Position numbers and translations under genes: made by a program. From Georgenia soli (GTDB lineage Bacteria > Actinomycetota > Actinomycetes > Actinomycetales > Actinomycetaceae), in assembly GCF_002563695.1 (NCBI RefSeq), contig NZ_PDJI01000004.1, forward strand, positions 2,356,001 through 2,420,000: a stretch of 64,000 nt of DNA. The letters run 5' to 3'. How positions within the stretch are numbered: the first letter of the stretch is position 1; the number at the start of each line of letters is the position of its first letter. The notes beneath the pieces are model-generated. The model was not told where the DNA came from. It saw nothing but the letters and a program-made list of their open reading frames with translations, and did not search any database. This document shows positions 61,718-64,000 of this stretch, in pieces.

Positions 61718-62365
61718 GTGCCCCGGTCGGTGCGCCTCCCGGTCGGTGCGCCCGCCGGCCCGCCGGACGGCGTCGTGCCGGGCGCCGCTCCCGTTCTGCG
61801 GCTGGTGGTGCTGGGGGAGTCGACGGCGGCCGGTACGGGTGCCCCGACCTACGAGACCGGTATGGCCGGTCACCTCGCGCGCCAGCTTGCCGCGGACGGC
61901 CGGCAGGTGGCCTGGCGCTCGCTGGGCCGGAACGGAGCCCGCGCGCGGGTGGTGACCCGTGACCTCGTGCCCCGGATGAACGACGGCGGTGCCCCCAGCC
62001 ACGTCGTGGTGCTCATCGGCATCAACGATCTGCAGCGCTCGTGGCGGGGTGCGTGGGCGCGAGACGTCGCCGATCTGCTGCGCGTGGTGCAGCGGACGTC
62101 CCCGGACGCCCGCGTCGTCGTCAGCGGGCTCCCGGACGTCACGGCCATCCCGGCGCTCCCGCCGCCGCTCGGCCCGGTGCTCGCCCGCCGGGCACGGCGC
62201 TTCGGGTGGGCGACCGAGCGCGCGGCGGCGGCGAGCGGCGCCGTCTACGTCCCCGTCGACCACCTGGCGCTCAACCCGGCGGACTTCTCCGCCGACGGCC
62301 TGCACCCCGGCCCCGACGGGTACGCCCGCTGGGCCAGACACCTCGCGCCGTACCTCACGAGGTAA
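61718..62365 (+). CDS. SGNH/GDSL-family hydrolase
   Basis: 215 residues from GTG 61718, one base after the preceding stop. The nucleophile motif is LVVLGESTAAGTG (Ser35, a GES variant of GDS), the second block GRNGARARV, the third VVLIGINDLQ, and the Asp-His pair ADGLHPGPDGYARW near the C-terminus. There is no signal peptide, so it probably acts in the cytoplasm as an esterase or lipase. Likely co-transcribed with the preceding histidine phosphatase. Confidence 0.88.
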   Translation: MPRSVRLPVGAPAGPPDGVVPGAAPVLRLVVLGESTAAGTGAPTYETGMAGHLARQLAADGRQVAWRSLGRNGARARVVTRDLVPRMNDGGAPSHVVVLIGINDLQRSWRGAWARDVADLLRVVQRTSPDARVVVSGLPDVTAIPALPPPLGPVLARRARRFGWATERAAAASGAVYVPVDHLALNPADFSADGLHPGPDGYARWARHLAPYLTR

Positions 62366-62460
62366 CCGTGTCGGAGGCCCGGGCAACCGGAGGCAAGGCG
62401 TGGCAGGCGGCGGGCCGCCCCAGGTACGGTCGGGGCACCACCAGCCGATCGGAGCATCGA

Positions 62461-63018
62461 ATGACCGAGGCGAGCACCGCCGCCACCATGTCGCCGTGGC
62501 CGAAGAAGGCGCGCGGCCCGCGCCACCTCGTGGTGATGGGCGTCTCCGGCGGCGGCAAGACGACGATCGCGATGATGCTCGCGGGCAAGCTCGGCTACAT
62601 CTTCGCCGAGGGCGACGAGTTCCACAGCGAGGCCAACCGCGAGAAGATGCGCTCCGGTACCCCGCTGAACGACGACGACCGCGCCCCGTGGCTGCAGTCC
62701 ATCCAGGACTGGATGACCGCCGAGGCTCAGGTGGGGCACTCCACCGTGGTCACCTGCTCGGCCCTGAAGCGCAAGTACCGGGACGTCCTGCGCGGCGCCG
62801 AGGGGAGCACGATCTTCGTGCACATGGCGCCGCCGGTCGACCTCACGCTCGAGCGCATGAACCGCCGCAAGGGCCACTACATGCCGGCCAGCCTGCTCGA
62901 CTCGCAGATCGACACGCTCGAGGAGCTCGAGCCGGACGAGGACGGCTTCAAGGTCCACAACGTCGGCACGCCCACCGAGGTGCTGGCGGAGGTCCTCGAC
63001 CACCTCAAGGACCGCTGA
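62461..63018 (+). CDS. gntK: gluconokinase
   Basis: 185 residues from ATG 62461, with GGAG upstream. The P-loop is GVSGGGKTT (27-35), then the substrate region AEGDEFHSEANREKMRSGTPLNDDDRAPWL, followed by TCSALKRKYRDVLRG, all diagnostic of the GntK family. It phosphorylates D-gluconate to 6-phosphogluconate. It is flanked by a GDSL hydrolase and a histidine phosphatase. The sugar dehydrogenase at 24120 could supply gluconate-like products, but the genes are far apart. Confidence 0.93.
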   Translation: MTEASTAATMSPWPKKARGPRHLVVMGVSGGGKTTIAMMLAGKLGYIFAEGDEFHSEANREKMRSGTPLNDDDRAPWLQSIQDWMTAEAQVGHSTVVTCSALKRKYRDVLRGAEGSTIFVHMAPPVDLTLERMNRRKGHYMPASLLDSQIDTLEELEPDEDGFKVHNVGTPTEVLAEVLDHLKDR

Positions 63019-63063
63019 CGCCGAAGATTTCCGGCCCCCGCGGCCGTCGGCGATGATGGCGGT

Positions 63064-63732
63064 ATGCGACTGATCCTTGTGCGGCACGGCCAGACCAGCT
63101 CCAACGTCGGCGGCCTGCTCGACACCGCCGAGCCCGGGGCCGACCTGACCGACCTGGGCCGGGAGCAGGCCGCAGCCCTGCCGGCGGCGCTCGGCGAGGA
63201 GCCGATCGACCTCATCGTCGCCTCCACCCTGGTGCGCACGCAGCAGACGGCCCACCCGCTGGCCGCTCACGCCGGCCTGGAGACCCTCGTGCGACGCGGC
63301 GTCCGGGAGGTCCACGCCGGCGACCTGGAGATGCGCGGTGACATGGCCTCCGTGCGCACCTACCTCGGCACGATCTTCGAGTGGAGCGCCGGGAACCTCG
63401 ACGCTCGCGTCCCGGGTGGGGAGAGCGGCGCCGAGTTCTTCGCCCGCTACGACGAGGTGGTCGCGGAGGTGGCGGCGACCGGGGCGGGCACCGCCGTCGT
63501 CGTCAGCCACGGCGCCGCGATCCGCTCCTGGGTCGCCGCCCGGACCGACAACGTCAGCATCGACCACGCCGCCACCCACCCGGTGACCAACACCGGCGCG
63601 GTCGTCCTCGAGGGCAGCCTGGAGGACGGGTGGACCGCGCTGACGTGGGAGGGGCACGCCCTCGGCGGCCCCGCCGTAGACCGGCCCGAGGCCGACGGCG
63701 CAGCCGCCGAGCCCGTCGACGTCCAGGGCTGA
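63064..63732 (+). CDS. histidine phosphatase family protein
   Basis: 222 residues from ATG 63064. The catalytic His is in LILVRHGQTSSNVGG, with the second His in VVVSHGAAIRSWVAAR. The pattern EVHAGDLEMRGDMAS differs from phosphoglycerate mutases, so a phosphatase of unknown substrate is likelier. The C-terminal 40 residues are an acidic Ala/Pro extension. Confidence 0.85.
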   Translation: MRLILVRHGQTSSNVGGLLDTAEPGADLTDLGREQAAALPAALGEEPIDLIVASTLVRTQQTAHPLAAHAGLETLVRRGVREVHAGDLEMRGDMASVRTYLGTIFEWSAGNLDARVPGGESGAEFFARYDEVVAEVAATGAGTAVVVSHGAAIRSWVAARTDNVSIDHAATHPVTNTGAVVLEGSLEDGWTALTWEGHALGGPAVDRPEADGAAAEPVDVQG

Positions 63733-63797
63733 GCCGCCCCGGTCCCGGCACGGCACGGCACGGCAGCGTGACGACGCCGTGACGGCCTGATCGTCGC

Positions 63798-63827
63798 GGC
63801 GCCATACGTACTTGTGCGTATGGCGCC
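63798..63827. terminator. perfect 11-bp hairpin between genes
   Basis: GGCGCCATACG (63798-63808) pairs perfectly with CGTATGGCGCC (63817-63827) around an 8-base loop, 66 bases past the histidine phosphatase stop. It could end that transcript. The symmetric CATACG/CGTATG part could equally be an operator for the secreted protein downstream. Confidence 0.5.
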
Positions 63828-63898
63828 CGGGCAGGCCCCTCACGAGACTTCCCTCCATGACGCCGCCACCGGGGCGGCACGCCATCGAGGAGGTACCC

Positions 63899-64000
63899 GT
63901 GACCGGGACACGTCACAGCACCGCCCGTACGTGGAGGCGCCGCGCGGGCGCCGTCGCGGCCGCCGTCGCAGCGATGGGCATCGCGAGCGCGACGAGCGCA
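63899..64000 (+). CDS. start of a secreted protein, truncated by the window end
   Basis: The last 102 bases encode 34 residues from GTG 63899, preceded by GAGGAGG. A basic start (RTWRRR) is followed by an Ala/Val-rich hydrophobic stretch ending ATSA, a typical signal peptide with an AxA-type site close by. The rest of the protein is outside the window, so its function cannot be named. Confidence 0.7.
   Translation, partial: MTGTRHSTARTWRRRAGAVAAAVAAMGIASATSA

Overview
The window is high-GC DNA (clearly above 70% in most genes) with GTG starts, 4-bp ATGA/GTGA gene overlaps, actinobacterial protein families (DUF3618, actinobacterial holin-X, ECF sigma with a CU044_5270-type partner) and sugar ABC importers without their own ATPase. 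This points to an actinomycete, probably order Micrococcales (Cellulomonas/Georgenia-like). The genus cannot be fixed from the sequence. I saw no rRNA, tRNA, CRISPR array or transposase gene. The right-hand gene runs off the end at base 64000.

Region 1 (1-11.4 kb) is a loose patchwork of small, mostly unrecognised genes: membrane micro-proteins, PH-like proteins, a lipoprotein with a LysM-like segment, a SAM methyltransferase, a DUF2283-like protein and an ECF sigma/CU044_5270 pair. It has more A+T-rich patches, long gene-free stretches, eroded or frameshifted frames and a perfect tandem duplication. It ends in two divergent serine recombinases that share an intergenic region full of TGTCACTTAA-type repeats. 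It looks like an accessory or eroding segment.

Region 2 (11.4-22.3 kb, minus strand) is the most striking part. Nine genes are joined by eight consecutive 4-bp stop/start overlaps: carbamoyltransferase, a GT2 glycosyltransferase fused to a GmhB-like HAD phosphatase, GT9, another glycosyltransferase, GT4, GmhA, HldE, a classical SDR and a second GT9. Together they encode a full route from sedoheptulose 7-phosphate to an ADP-activated heptose plus five glycosyltransferase domains and a carbamoyl-transfer step. This is an LPS-type heptose pathway in an organism that should have no LPS. The product is unknown, and no flippase, polymerase or exporter lies in the cluster.

Region 3 (22.3-39 kb) is mixed metabolism and housekeeping: an aldehyde dehydrogenase divergent from the heptose operon across a palindrome-rich promoter; a PQQ-type sugar dehydrogenase lipoprotein; YihY/BrkB; an APC permease; a catalase-fold protein overlapping a methyltransferase; NTF2-like, HAD-IIA and J-domain/NERD proteins; SRPBCC; YyaL-like; a Mug-type DNA glycosylase; and a P450 coupled to a FAD/Rieske oxidoreductase.

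Region 4 (39-50.5 kb) holds a PfkB-type sugar kinase divergent from a sugar ABC importer with LacI-type operators between them; a three-gene stress/envelope operon (helical anchored protein, holin-X, DUF3618); DUF2071; a disulfide oxidoreductase; and an aminotransferase.

Region 5 (50.5-64 kb) has an osmoprotectant-type ABC importer whose ATPase gene is split off and inverted and whose binding protein appears circularly permuted; a TetR/VOC pair; a Pcm-type methyltransferase; a 48-aa ribbon-helix-helix protein coupled to a VOC protein; a Gfo/Idh/MocA oxidoreductase; DUF488; two histidine phosphatases; an SGNH hydrolase; gluconokinase; and the start of a secreted protein.
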